Below are positions 45,585 to 57,441 of a stretch of DNA of 64,000 nt, one piece after another (position 1 is the first letter of the stretch; each line of letters begins with the position of its first letter). Origin of the DNA: Manihot esculenta (taxonomy: Eukaryota > Streptophyta > Magnoliopsida > Malpighiales > Euphorbiaceae); the NCBI RefSeq assembly GCF_001659605.2, contig NC_035164.2:8419038-8483037 (forward strand), given 5' to 3'. The position numbers and the translations under genes were made by a program. The notes beneath the pieces are model-generated. The model was not told the DNA's origin and made no database searches. It worked only from the letters and a program-made list of their open reading frames with translations.

Positions 45585-48020
45585 TCATAATTTTGCAAAC
45601 CAAGAACCTGAATTGAATTTAGTTATTTTCTCTCCTGATACGAAAGCATGAACCTGGTTGTCAATTTGGACCCAACTGCAACCAGGATTCTTCTTTGCAC
45701 CCCTTAACTTCATCAATTCCCTTACCCTGTCTGCCTCCTCCCATTTTCCTGCTTCTGCATACATGTTTGAAAGAATTGTGTAGTATCCACAATGTTGCGG
45801 CTTTAACTTAAACAGATGTTCAGCCGCCCAACATGCCAACTCTATATTTCCATGGATTCGGCATGCCCCAAGCAAAGCACCCCATATGTTGGCATCTGGT
45901 TCAATAGGCAAGACTTCAATGAATTTTACTGTTTCTTCCATAAGTCCAGCCCTGCCAAGCAGATCAACCATACAAGCATAGTGCATGTGTGTTGGCTTAA
46001 TATTCTGAGCCTGCATTTTCTCAAAGTATTTCTTTCCCCTTTCAACTAGCCCACCGTGACTACAAGCTGACAAGACTGCAATGTACGATACTGAATCATA
46101 TTGCACACCATCTGCTTTCATTGCTTCAAAGAGATTTATGGCAATCTCCAACTCACCTATCATTCCATACCCTAATATCATAGTGTTCCAAGAGGCTGCA
46201 TCCTTGTTTGGAATCCGATCAAAGATCTTATGAGCAAGATCAATTCGCCCACATTTGACATAGAAGTCCACAAGTGAGTTAGCAATGAAGATATGCATGT
46301 GCCAATGCTCTCTTACAACTAATCCATGAATCTCTTTCCCTTGCTTCAATGCAGCTAGATTTGCACAAGCTGCAATAGCACCCATGTAAGAAACTACATC
46401 ATGCTTCAAACCTATAAGCCTCATTTCTAAGAATAAACTAAGAGATTTTGAGCAATCAGGTGTTTCAGAATATCCTATAATTAAAATGTTGTAAGATACT
46501 TCATCCCTAATGGAGGTGCTAAAGACTCGTTGAGCAAGATTCAGGTAACCACATTTTGCATACATATCTGTAAGAGCGTTGGAGACGAACAGATCAAAAT
46601 AGCAACCCATATGGATAAGTCTTGCATGGATTTCTTTACCATGGTGAAGGAACCCCATTCGTGCACAAGCTGGAAGAACATTTGTGAACGTGACCACATT
46701 TGGAATCTCACCATCAATTTGCATTTGTCTTACTAACTCAATAGCAGATAGTTCAAGACTGTTTTGTGCAAAATTAGCAACCATGGCGTTCCAAGAAACA
46801 ACATTCTTTTCCGGCATTAGGTAGAACACATGGGAAGCTTTGGATGGATGCCCTGACTTTGCATACATATCAATCAGTGAGTTCGCAATAAAAACATCAG
46901 TTTCAATACCAAATCTTAAACTAAACCCGTGAATTTCCTTGCACAGTTCAAAAAGCCCTAATTCAACCATTACAGGTAACATACTAGAAATAGTGACAGA
47001 ATTTGGTCTTACCTCTTCATCTATCATCAATCTAAACATCTGCAGTGCATCATTATTATGCCTTAGATAAGCAAGACCAGTAATTATTGCATTCCATGAG
47101 ACCTCATTCCTCTCCGTCATTTCATCAAAAACTTTTCTCGAAGTCTTCACATTCCCACATTTCCCATACACGTCAATCAAAGCATTATTTATGGTCACCT
47201 GAGAATCCAGCCCAACCTTCATAACAAAACAATGAGTTTGCCTGCCCATCGCCTCATCTTCAAGGCCAGCACAAACTGGCAACACACTTACAACACTAAC
47301 CATGTTTGGCCTAAAGCCAGATCTCAAATGCATTTTACAAAAGAAGTCAAGCGCCTCCACGTAAAACCCATTAACGGAAAACACTCCAAGGACCGAATTC
47401 CAAGACACAACATCTCTTTCAAGCATTTCTTCAAACACCCTCTTTACATCCCTCAAATTCCCACAATTACCATATAACAACAAAAGGGTGTTACCCACAA
47501 AAATATCCAAATCAAAACCAAGTTTAAACACAGACCCATGAATCTCCATACCCTTCTGAACATTCAAAATATCGGCACATGCCTTGAGGACGAAAGGGAA
47601 AGTGTGATCATCAGGCCTGACACAATTTCGAACCATTCGATTATAGATTTTAAAGTTATCATCAACTCGAGAAATCGACATAGCCCGAATGAGAGTGTTC
47701 CACAAGAAAGCAGAGCGAGCATATGGAACAGTTCCTTCAAAAAGACGGTAACAGGTTGCAGGGTCGAGAAAAGTGGCGTAGCGGAGGATGAGAGAGGCGC
47801 TGAGAGAGACACTTTGGGGAAGAAAGCCATTGAGAAGAGCAAAGGCATGAGATTGTTTGACATGGCGAAGAAATTGAGTACTAGAGATGAGAGCGAGCAG
47901 ATTGCTGTGAGTGGAGGTGGATAAAGAAAAGTGTTGAAGGAGATTGAATTTACAAGAGAATGAGACTGTAGAAATTAAAGGATGAACAGCTTTACTTGCA
48001 TGTTGAGAAGACGATAACAT
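45585..48020 (-). CDS. Pentatricopeptide repeat protein, PLS class, E/E+ type
   Basis: A single uninterrupted 811-codon ORF. The N-terminal 50 residues are Ser/Thr-rich and basic, consistent with import into mitochondria or plastids. PPR motifs run from about residue 100 to 720, with recurring blocks such as RDVVSWNSVLGVFSVNG, NALIDVYGKCGNV, KNVVSWNAMVANFAQN and SACSHGGLVERGK. The C-terminus has the E-domain signature (EPDANIWGALLGACRIHGNI) and GCSWVQIDNQVHAFVSGEK, then stops without a DYW deaminase domain. PLS proteins bind organelle RNA site-specifically, commonly for C-to-U editing; E+-type members are thought to recruit a DYW partner in trans. The lack of introns is usual. The exact orthologue is not identified. 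Confidence 0.93.
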   Translation of the reverse strand: MLSSSQHASKAVHPLISTVSFSCKFNLLQHFSLSTSTHSNLLALISSTQFLRHVKQSHAFALLNGFLPQSVSLSASLILRYATFLDPATCYRLFEGTVPYARSAFLWNTLIRAMSISRVDDNFKIYNRMVRNCVRPDDHTFPFVLKACADILNVQKGMEIHGSVFKLGFDLDIFVGNTLLLLYGNCGNLRDVKRVFEEMLERDVVSWNSVLGVFSVNGFYVEALDFFCKMHLRSGFRPNMVSVVSVLPVCAGLEDEAMGRQTHCFVMKVGLDSQVTINNALIDVYGKCGNVKTSRKVFDEMTERNEVSWNAIITGLAYLRHNNDALQMFRLMIDEEVRPNSVTISSMLPVMVELGLFELCKEIHGFSLRFGIETDVFIANSLIDMYAKSGHPSKASHVFYLMPEKNVVSWNAMVANFAQNSLELSAIELVRQMQIDGEIPNVVTFTNVLPACARMGFLHHGKEIHARLIHMGCYFDLFVSNALTDMYAKCGYLNLAQRVFSTSIRDEVSYNILIIGYSETPDCSKSLSLFLEMRLIGLKHDVVSYMGAIAACANLAALKQGKEIHGLVVREHWHMHIFIANSLVDFYVKCGRIDLAHKIFDRIPNKDAASWNTMILGYGMIGELEIAINLFEAMKADGVQYDSVSYIAVLSACSHGGLVERGKKYFEKMQAQNIKPTHMHYACMVDLLGRAGLMEETVKFIEVLPIEPDANIWGALLGACRIHGNIELACWAAEHLFKLKPQHCGYYTILSNMYAEAGKWEEADRVRELMKLRGAKKNPGCSWVQIDNQVHAFVSGEKITKFNSGSWFAKL

Positions 48021-49440
48021 AGGAAAATGGCACCAAAGTTATTGTCTTCCTATTGCTCCGATATCGAAATTAAGCTTTCAGGTCTGCCACTCTTAGTTGA
48101 GTTGGCAAAGGCACTTCGGAATCCCTTGCTCCGTTCCCACTAAAGCCCCCATCCCCTAATCTATAGGTTAAAATAAGGGTAAATTATGCTGTAATATTTG
48201 AAGTTTTAATGTAATTAATAGATTTATTATGCTGTAATATTTAAAATTTTAATATAATTAATAGATTTATATTTATATTTTTAATGAGAAATTATTTTTT
48301 AGTTTATGAAATATAATATAATTAGATTTATTTTTTTATTTTTAAAATTTAACGCATATTGATTAAAAAAAGAGAATAAATATAATTTTAAAAATATTCT
48401 TATCAATAATAAAATAAAAAATTTACTTTTAAATTTTTATAATATGAAAAAATTTGCTATTTAATCTCTCAATTTTAAAAAATATATTAAAATATTTCTC
48501 CTTTAAAAAGTTTAATAGTTAGTTTTTCTATTAATTTGATTACTAAAATTTTACAATTTAGTCTCTATAGTTCAAAAAAAATTATTAGTTGGTCCCTCAA
48601 ATTATTAAAAAGTTCATTAATTAGCCCCTCCATATCAGGAGTATTTTAGATTTTATTTTTTATAATATTTAACGATTAAAATTAATGGAACTACTAACTA
48701 TGACACTTTTTAAAATTTTAGAGACGTTTTAATGAATTTTTCAAATAGTGAGCAGTGATCGACAGCGAGCGGCATTACAAAAGTAATTTCTATCGAATTT
48801 TAACTTTTTATTTTTAATAATTTAAGTTTTATATATTTTAATTTTTATTATCTTTGCTGAATTTGAATTTTAAATTTATTGAAATCTTTATTTGTTTATG
48901 GAGATTGAGTTTGAAATTGTCTTCCTTGAATTTTGATGAAATTAAACTTCAAGAACTAAAGTGTTGAATTCGAAAAATAGAGGGACAAATCTGTTAATTA
49001 TATAATATCTTAGGGAAGAAAACATATTTTTTTTTCTTCAATTCTTTGAGAGAGAGACCTATAAATTTATAGGAATTAAATTTCAGGGACTAAAGTGTTA
49101 GGTTTTAGAAAGGGTAGGTCGATCATTTTTCCTGTCACTAACGGTATTTTTAACAGAGGGACCTCTAATTTTGACAGAATTAAACCTCAATGATGAAAGT
49201 GTTGGGTTTTAAAAATAGAGGGACGAATCCATTAATTACGCTATACCTCAGGGACTAAAAAATAAATTTTTCTATTTTTAAAATCTGAGCACTTAAATTT
49301 CTATGTATCAATCCATTCAAATCAAATTCATTCCATTCATAATTTCATTAGTCAATTGGTTAAGAGGAGAATAAATACTTCAAATACCTAAGGTATCTTC
49401 ATGAACACTAATAATTTTTAATATGGTGAAAAATTTTAAA
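48021..49440. repeat. AT-rich region made of diverged 'ATTAGTCCCT' type modules
   Basis: The first 150 bp are the PPR 5' flank. Beyond it are modules similar to those at 2275-3060 (GTAAATTATGCTGTAATATT at 48181; TTAGTTGGTCCCTCAAATTA at 48573; ATTAATTACGCTATACCTCA at 49232), in forward and reverse forms. No coding sequence is recognised. Confidence 0.45.
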
Positions 49441-49990
49441 TTGTGTAAACTATACTTTGATCCCTAAATTTTGATGTAATTGATGAGTCAATATTTATAT
49501 TTTTAAAACTAAATCCTTAAATCCTTAAATTCTTTTATATTTAATACGTTTGAATTATAATTCTTCCATCTATCATAGACATTAGTTTAAAACTAGCAAA
49601 TGATCAAATTTTTTGTGAAAGAATAATTTTTTTCTAAAATACTCTTTATAAAAATTTACAACGTATTTAAAAGTTATTTATTACCACTTAAAAATAGCTA
49701 AAGTTGTAAGTGTTTTCTGAAAATTTTGAAATTATAAGTATTGGAATATTTTAATGAATGAAAATTGAAAAACAAAAAGTGCTAAAAATTAGTTAAATAA
49801 GATATTATAGATAAAAGTTAATGGGGACTTAAGTATTTTTTCAAATAAAAAATGAGGAATCAAAATATGTAAATTATAATAGACGATGACAGATTAATTA
49901 TAAAAGAATTTAAGTGTATAATTTTAAAAATACAAGGACTGATCCATTAATTATATTAAAATTTAAGGACTTAAGTGTAGTTTATCCAAT
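49441..49990. mobile_element. Short fold-back element, about 550 bp
   Basis: The left arm TGTAAACTATACTTTGATCC pairs with the right arm AAGTGTAGTTTATCC. Complementarity continues inward for roughly 140 bp (for example TTTAAGGACTTAAGTGTAG near 49970 against the start). A target duplication could not be fixed because the flanks are AT-rich. The centre is noncoding. Confidence 0.6.
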
Positions 49991-52900
49991 TAAAATGTTA
50001 GGGGTGGTTATAGGAGTTGTTACCTTGGGTTTAGGTCTCCTCTCTTCCTGGCCCTTTGTAACGACCCGAAAATCGGACCGCTACCGGCGCTAGGATCCAG
50101 ATCGGCTTAAGGCCGCCGGGACCCGTAGCAAGCCTAACATATAACCTGTAAACCTGTATAATCCCATACATGATCAACAACATGCATAAAAATTTAAAAC
50201 TTTTCCTTCAAACATCCAACTCAACCTGAACATACATGTACATAGTCATGATCATAATCGTGATCCCTCTGTGGGATCTCATCAATGCCCCAACGGGCGA
50301 TACAACATGAGATGAGTTGGCTTTCATGAACATTATAAAACATTTTTGATCATGTAATAAAAGGGAGACCTCATACACAATGTCAAGCACAATATCTAAT
50401 CCTCAATATCATTACATGACTGAAACTGTACTTTTACATAACATTAATACATTTATCATGTCCACACTATCTATTACATAAACCAGACTTCATTACTCTT
50501 GTAAACCTCCTGGTCTACCCTGTACCTGCAATCCTGGGGAAATGGGAGAGGGGTGAGCTACTAGAGCCCAGTGAGCAGAATAATAGAAAAACATTTAAAT
50601 CATATGGATCATGGAATGCATCACATCACATCTAATCACATCAAGGATGAACTTGTCACCAATAGCCCTCTACATGGTCCAACTGTGCCAGAACGTAGAA
50701 TGGGTCCTGGTCTTTCCCTTACATATCATAACATAACAGTGTCCAACTGTGCCAGAACGTAGAATGGGTCCTGGTCTTTCCCTTACATAGTGCCAGCGAA
50801 CGTAGAATGGGTCCCACTGGTCTTACATTCCATACCGTACATGTCACATCGTCATATCATAGATCGAGGGCTATGGATCATCCAACATTCATCCACATCA
50901 ACATTTAACATATGCAATGCAACATATTCGTGAATTCTATTGCAAGCAACCTAATTCATCACATGGCATTCATGATGCATGAAGCATGCTAAAAAGTACA
51001 TTATTTGCTTTAAAACATAATAGGTTATTCCACTCACCTCTGGATAGCTCTGACCAGACACTGGGGCAACAGACTCACTGCTGGGGTCCTCGGTTCCTCG
51101 GGTCCGAACCTACACAGGTGGACTCAAATGAGGGACCAAACATACATGAACATAACTCTAAACTATTCCCCAAAAACCCCCTAAAACATCATGGAATAAT
51201 CATAGAAAAACATGCAAGAAATGGCTGAACAGGGCACTTTCGGCGGCAGGTTCGGCGGCCGAAAGTCCCTCCAGAGCCGAAAGTCAGGCAGGTTCGGCGG
51301 CACCTTCGGCGGCCGAAACTCCCAGACAGAGGCGAAACTCAGCATGTTCGGCGGCACCTTCGACGGCCGAAAGTCCCAGACAGAGACGAAAGTCTCTTTT
51401 CGGGGGCAACTTCGGCAGCCGAAAGGCCTGCCTCCCCAGCCATGTTCGGCGGCCGAAAGCTCCTTCGGCTGCCGAACCTGGTTTCTGCCAAAGGGCAGAA
51501 ACTTGGCTCCCTTATGCATTTATGCCTCCAAAACTAACCAATCATGCATAAACCTATTCTACAACATTCCCAAGCATTCACAAGCAAACATACAAGTTCC
51601 TAGGGGCATCAAACCATCAAAAACCCCAACTACAACACACAAGCAACTCACATTGTCCAAAAACACAAATAAAACCCATAAACTCAACATAAGCTACACA
51701 TGCATTTTCTACCCCATGAACTTGCATAAAACTTGTTTAAAACATATTGTAGGCTAGAGATCGACTCTTATCTCTTGAAGATCGAGGGTGGAGGCGATCT
51801 AACTTGGAGTTGGAAGAGATTCGGGTTCTTGAACCTCAAAGCTCCAAAACTTTGCTCAAAAGCTCAAATCTTCAAAACGAAGTTAAAACAAGTGAAAAAC
51901 TTGAAAGATCTAGAGGAAAAACATCAAAGATCGGTGAGGGGCAGCGGAAAGCTCACCTTGGCCGAAAATGGGGAAAAGCTCGCCCGTTTTCGGCTAAGGG
52001 ACCCTTTTATAGTGGCTGGCCAGGCCAAGTTCGGGGGCCGAATGTGCCTCCGCATGCATGCCATGTTCGGCTGCCGAACTTGAGGTTCGGCGGCCGAACT
52101 TGGACTTCCCTCACTTGTGCTTTCGGGGGCCTAAAGGCGCTCCCAAAGGCATGCATGTTCGGCGGCCGAACTTGAGGTTCGGCGGCCGAACCTGAGTTTT
52201 CCTCCAAGGTTGTTTTTATGCAAAAACTCATTTCCATTTTACTTAAAACCATGAAATACCTTAAAACATTTTATGAAAACATGAGTCTACCCTACTAGAG
52301 GTTTCCGAGATCCGAGATTCCACCGGACGGTAGGAATTCCGATACCGGAGTCTAGCCGGGTATTACACCCTTTCTAGAGAACTTTTAAAGTATGCCATTA
52401 CTTATTAATCTCTTGATCTCGTTTTTTAATTGCCGATACTCCTTTGTTACATGTCCATGGTCTTTATGAAAACGACAGTATCTGGTCCTGTCTCGCCTTC
52501 TAGCTTTCTTAGGGTTGAGCCTGGGAGGCCACCTGATTTTCTTATCATTTTTTTTAATTCACATTAGAATATGTATTTGTGAGTCATTCAATAGGATATA
52601 ATTCTTCTACTTACCTCAGTCACTGTTTTCTCAGGAGACTGAATAACTTTTATGGACTCCCTCATATCCTTGCTTCTCCATCTTTTGATATTACTTTTGG
52701 CTCATCCTTTTGTCCTCTTATTTCCCAGTACCTTTGAGTAGCCTATACCAGCTTCCATTTGGCATCCTTTGGAGCATCATCTGATTACTCTTTTTTCTTG
52801 AACTTGTCCTTTCCTTTGGACTGAGTCCGGATTGCCCCTGTCCGAGTCCTTGAGGTATTTACGGAGACTTTCTCCCTTCCTTTGGGAGCCATGAGTGACG

Positions 52901-53096
52901 CCTCCTCCCGAGCTTTGTATTGCTCGAAAATAACCTACAACCTTCTGATGTATTAGAGTATTTGCTCAATGCTCAGATTATTAGGATCTGCTTCCCTGAC
53001 CTTAGAGGGTGTGTTTTGTCCACTGCCAGGATTGGAAAAAATGATAACGTCCTCATCAATAGCAATCTTAGCAGCAGCGTGTGAATTGCCGGCCAT
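49991..53096 (-). pseudogene. Tat-like gag relic split by solo LTR C
   Basis: Reading leftwards from ATG at 53096: MAGNSHAAAKIAIDEDVIIF, two in-frame stops, REEASLMAPKGREKVS, further breaks, then [20 protein letters not shown] and [10 protein letters not shown] (52500-52390). The YCxxHxxxGHxTxxC block also occurs in the Tat gag at 57287. The frame resumes left of the solo LTR as QEERRPKPKVTTPITTP (50051-49997). It lacks pol, so it is an old non-autonomous or heavily deleted element. Confidence 0.7.
50057..52367 (-). mobile_element. Solo LTR C (2311 bp)
   Basis: Runs TGTAACGACCCG to GGGTATTACA with a perfect target duplication CCCTT at 50052-50056 and 52368-52372. It is the same family as the LTRs of gypsy element 1, in minus orientation, with palindromes (51240-51480, 52020-52190), a TATA box (52021-52014) and repeated units CCAACTGTGCCAGAACGTAG (50679, 50744). 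No internal element sequence remains. Confidence 0.93.
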
Positions 53097-53740
53097 TTCG
53101 AGAGAGAAAAAAAAGATTTTTTTAAGAGAAAAGGGGATAAGAGATCGGTTTTAATTCAAATAAACAAAGAGAATTCAATGGATTTTCTGGCAACAGAATC
53201 AAATAATATAACCAGAAAATAGAATTGTACTGTGATTGGTTAAACCTGCAAGACAGAAGACGAGAGGTGGTGGGTGCTCACGACAGCCACTCTGACGCTC
53301 AAGTCAGTAAACTGGAGATTAGGGCGAAGTAAGGAATTACTTAAAATTCAAGTGTAGTTGTATAAGAATTGCGTATCTTTGTCTCTATAATCGTTAGTTT
53401 TTATACTGTAAGAAGATAGAGTTATAGCATTTCCTAAAAATTTGGCAATGATGTGGCCAGCTAAATGACGAGGGGTCTCGCTGACTAATCGGCCGGGGAT
53501 CACCGCGATTACAGATGTAACCGGAATTGCTAGATTAACTGTAACTTAATGTGAAGACTCGACCTACTCTGGAATGGGCGAGTTTTGATGGAGAACAAGG
53601 TGCTATGGCATCCGGGTCTTCATTTCCACAAGTGGGACCGCGTATCGGTTTATCAGATCCTTGCCACGTGGCCCTGTTTTATAATGACAGCTTATGGACT
53701 TCGTTGGATGATTATTGTGTAATATAAAAAATATTTTAAA
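53097..53740 (-). repeat. LTR-like repeat next to the Tat-like gag relic
   Basis: Contains GTACTGTGATTGGTTAAACC and CACTCTGACGCTCAAGTCAG, clearly related to 14270-14350, and TTTATCAGATCCTTGCCACG, related to 41797-41830. Its position beside a gag relic suggests it is the 5' LTR plus leader of that element on the minus strand. The ends were not fixed. Confidence 0.55.
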
Positions 53741-55282
53741 TTTAATTATATTTTTTAAAATTTATTAATAGTGTTAACAAAATGTATGGAGCTCTTTAAT
53801 GTACCAGTTTGTCATAAACCTCAAGGACATATTAGTTAGAATGAAGTACATTGCTTGATTATTTCATTAATTTAAACTTTTGTAGATTAGTAATTAGGTA
53901 GTATATAAAGTTGTTTGAGTGCAAACTATTTCATTTGAGTTTGTTGATTCTGTTTGTTGGTGGTTCAGTTTTGTAAATGGATGATACCATGTGTTATGCA
54001 TTGTATTATAGAATGAGAAAAACTTGAATTTGCCCTTTTGCTGTTAGTTTGTTGGTTCGACTTTGTGAATGGAAATGCTAGTTTCTTTGAACTATATGAT
54101 ACAATGAGAAAATCCGAGTTTACTCTATTTTCTACAAGTTGGTTCAGTTGTCTAAATGGAAAATACTAAGTTACTCAAAAATTTATTTCCTTTAATTTTA
54201 GTTCTGTAAATAACATGCAGCTTTCTAAATGCATGTTGCTACTAGAGCAGTATCTGCTACTCGTGCAACAAGAGCAGCAGCAAGTTGTGAGATTGCAATA
54301 TTTATTTGAAATTTTGAAAATATCCAATATACATATGAAACTCTGCTAGATTGTTTATTAAATAAATGCACTTAAAATTCATAGATCAAATGTGTATACT
54401 TGATTGAGTAGTATAAAAATGAGAAATATGTAGTTAAATTGTACGTTGATGAATACTTTTGAAGTTTTATTTTGTACAGACTCTGAGATTAATTTATTTG
54501 ATCGAAACTTTAAAATTGTTCAATATACTAATATAAATATGCTGATTTTGTTTTGAATATTCACATATAAAATTGGTTCTAAATAAAATATTGCAAACAT
54601 TTAAGTTAATGTAAACAATTTATTTGAATTATTAAAGGATTTAAAAATACTGATCCATTTAGTTATTTACTATATTAATATAAATTATTTAATTTCTATA
54701 ATCTAATTATATTTTTATATTTTAATGCAGATATAATCTAATGATGAATACATTGAAATAATTTTGTTTTGGGAACTCCTTCAAAGGATCTTAGAGGATA
54801 TTACTATTATTGATTTGATTCAATATTTGTATTTTTTTAGTTAATTTTTTGATATAAATAAAATAATATAAATATTTATTATTAATTATTTTTTGAGATA
54901 ATTCTTATAATATTGTTTACTTACATATATGAATCGTATATTATGAATGAGTAATATTCATAAACTTCAATTGCTTATTTCAATTTCAGTTATATTAAAA
55001 TTAAATAATGATAATTAAATATGATGTTTTTAATAAATATTGAACATTTATAATAATTTATTGTGGTTACTTATATTTAATGATTATTTTTTTTGTCATT
55101 ATCATTTTTTCGACTAAATATTTTTATTGTAAATAATTATTTTTTAACGACCAATTATTTATGTCATTAATAAATACTAACAATAATATAAGCGGTCATT
55201 ATATTTCTATTAATTATTATTTAATTAAAATGTAACGACTATATTCTCTCATGATCATGGTTATTATTACTATTATTATTGA
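53741..55282. other. AT-rich spacer
   Basis: No gene recognised. A patch at 55080-55260 has TTAACGACC and GTCATTAATAAA units similar to 11050-11240. Confidence 0.4.
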
Positions 55283-55773
55283 TGACCGCTGGATTTCTTT
55301 ACCTCAGATCAGGGGCTTGACCACAGCCAAAGGCCCATAACGTAGAGGCCCACACACCTGATATGCACAACAAGCCTGGCTCATTCAACCTGCAAGGCCG
55401 GGCTCAACCAAGCTTCTTCATACGGATCGGCCCAGTCCGCGACCAGCAGGCCCTCTCCTCTCAGGTTCAGCGTCCGGCCCGACTCTCGGCCCAGCCCAGT
55501 TTCCAGAGCCATACTCAGACAACCTAGTAGATCCGCTCGAGCGTACGCACGAGGAGAATCAGAGGCCGTTACGCATGGAGCAGGCGGCTGATACCCTCGT
55601 ACGCCCGAATCTGTATGTCAGAGACGCGTGTCCCAATCATGGAGAGGCCTTTACACGTCACCAGCAAGCATAGCGAAATGGATAAAAGGGGAATCCCCTC
55701 CCCAGAAAGTTTAAGTCTATTTTTCTCAATACCAAAACCCTTGTAAAACCCTATTCTATTGGATCTCAGATCA
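55283..55773 (+). repeat. Tat element 5' LTR (approximate)
   Basis: Starts near TGATGACCGCTGG and ends CAGATCA just before the primer site. The sequence is much more GC-rich than the AT-rich flank to its left. A possible promoter GGATAAAAGG is near 55679. The exact left end is inferred, because the matching LTR is not in view. Confidence 0.6.
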
Positions 55774-55775
55774 TG

Positions 55776-55796
55776 AATTGGCGCCGTCTGTGGGAA
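55776..55796 (+). promoter_or_regulatory. Tat element primer-binding site
   Basis: ATTGGCGCCGTCTGTGGGAA is the primer-site type commonly seen in plant Tat elements. Confidence 0.8.
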
Positions 55797-55854
55797 ACGA
55801 AGGAGATCTTTTCATCACCGGAGTTTTCACTTTCAAAACCCACTGAGATCCACA

Positions 55855-57441
55855 ATGGCAAACCACCAAGAAAATAACCTTAACATTCCGAATGACCTGA
55901 GCTCTGCCCAAGATGGGCAGCAGTTCTCCTTTTCTAGCCCTACAACGTTGAATAACCAAACGCCTATTCCTCTTAATCCCTCGCCAAGCTTGGCAGGGAA
56001 TACTCCCACCGTGACCCTGTCTAACCAGGACATTCAAACCATGGCTCTCCAGCTACAGACTACTGCTCACTGGTTGGGGCAGATAATGCAGCAGAGGGGC
56101 CTTAGCACCCCATTAAATGCACTCCCAGTGGTGGAGGAACCCAGAACCAATGAACCCCGACCTACCTTAGACCGCCCCCAAACTAACAGCCGTGATACCG
56201 AGGAAGAGGAAGAACCGGAGGCCCGAATCCATGGGAGGAGGGCAAGAGAGATGATAGAAAATGAGGGGGCGGACAACTATTCTGCCGAAACAATGGGAAC
56301 TACAGCAGAAGAAGAGGAATGCAGCTTGGAGGGAAGATCCGGTTCAGCAGACGAGAAAATGGACCAAAAGTTGAAAAGGTTGAAGGAGCAGCTCTTAGCC
56401 GAGCTAGGTAAGAAAGATCAGAGCCAAACCTCCTTGCCCACTTCTTCTCCTTTCTCAAAGTTAGTGCAGCAGGAGACCGTTCCCAAGAAGTTTATGATGC
56501 CGCCGATGGCGGCCTATAACGGAGCTGGTAACCCGAGGGAGCACGTCATGAACTATAAGACCTTCATGGAGTTGCAAACTCTGTCAGATGCCTTAATGTG
56601 TAAGGTGTTCCCAACAACGCTCTCGGGACCAGCGCAGGCGTGGTTCAACAGCCTGGAGGCCGGAAGCATTAAAAGTTTTGGAGATCTTGCCACCCGTTTC
56701 ATCAGCCGGTTCATATCCGGGGTGCCAGCAGATAGGAAGACGAGCTATCTAGAAACAGTGAAACAGAAAGAAGGAGAATCACTTAGAGAGTATGTCGCCC
56801 GCTTCAATACGGAGGCACTGCAGATTTCCGAGCTGGATGAAGGAAGGGGGTTGGAGGCCATGCAAAAGGGAACAACCTCTGCCGAGTTCTTTGGTTCTTT
56901 GAGCAGGAAACCTCCGACCTCATTGGCTGAGTTGATGACGAGGGCGGAGAAGTATATAAGACAGGATGACGCCTTAGTGACGAGTAGATTTGCTAAAGGA
57001 ATGGCAGGAAAAGAGAAGGCCCCGGAGGAGAGGAGGCCGGAGAGACACGAGAAGAAACATGGAAAGAGACCTGAGCCATACAAGCAGGCCTGGGAGAGAA
57101 GGGATCAAAGGCCTCCTCCTCCTCCTCGGGCTCTTGAACCAAGAGTGCTCCCTCCTTGGGTTCCTGAAAAACCAACCCCCCTCAACGCTTCCAGAGCCGA
57201 AGTGCTCATGGCAGTCCAGGATAAGGAGTTCCTCCAGTGGCCCAAACCCATGAAGTCGGAAGCAGATCAAAGAAATCCTGACAAGTATTGTCAGTATCAC
57301 CGGAGCCATGGGCACGATACGAATAACTGTTTTCAGTTAATCGCGGAGATTGAGAGGCTGATCAAAAGGGGGCACCTCAAATTTTGTGAAGAAACCAGAG
57401 GGACAGAGGCCTCAGCCTGGTCCGACAACTCAGACGCCTAG
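55855..57441 (+). CDS. Tat element gag
   Basis: 528 codons from ATG 55855 (MANHQENNLNIPNDLSSAQD). The gag domain spans about residues 215-330 (FPTTLSGPAQAWFNSLEAGS, FGDLATRFISRFISG, KQKEGESLREYVARFNTEAL). A Pro-rich linker follows, and near the end is a YCQYHRSHGHDTNNC zinc-binding block in place of a standard CCHC knuckle. The frame ends at TAG 57441 after a short tail that reads out of phase with the family. Pol overlaps in the next frame from about 57370, which suggests a one-base loss in the AAATTTT run at 57379-57385. Confidence 0.9.
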   Translation: MANHQENNLNIPNDLSSAQDGQQFSFSSPTTLNNQTPIPLNPSPSLAGNTPTVTLSNQDIQTMALQLQTTAHWLGQIMQQRGLSTPLNALPVVEEPRTNEPRPTLDRPQTNSRDTEEEEEPEARIHGRRAREMIENEGADNYSAETMGTTAEEEECSLEGRSGSADEKMDQKLKRLKEQLLAELGKKDQSQTSLPTSSPFSKLVQQETVPKKFMMPPMAAYNGAGNPREHVMNYKTFMELQTLSDALMCKVFPTTLSGPAQAWFNSLEAGSIKSFGDLATRFISRFISGVPADRKTSYLETVKQKEGESLREYVARFNTEALQISELDEGRGLEAMQKGTTSAEFFGSLSRKPPTSLAELMTRAEKYIRQDDALVTSRFAKGMAGKEKAPEERRPERHEKKHGKRPEPYKQAWERRDQRPPPPPRALEPRVLPPWVPEKPTPLNASRAEVLMAVQDKEFLQWPKPMKSEADQRNPDKYCQYHRSHGHDTNNCFQLIAEIERLIKRGHLKFCEETRGTEASAWSDNSDA

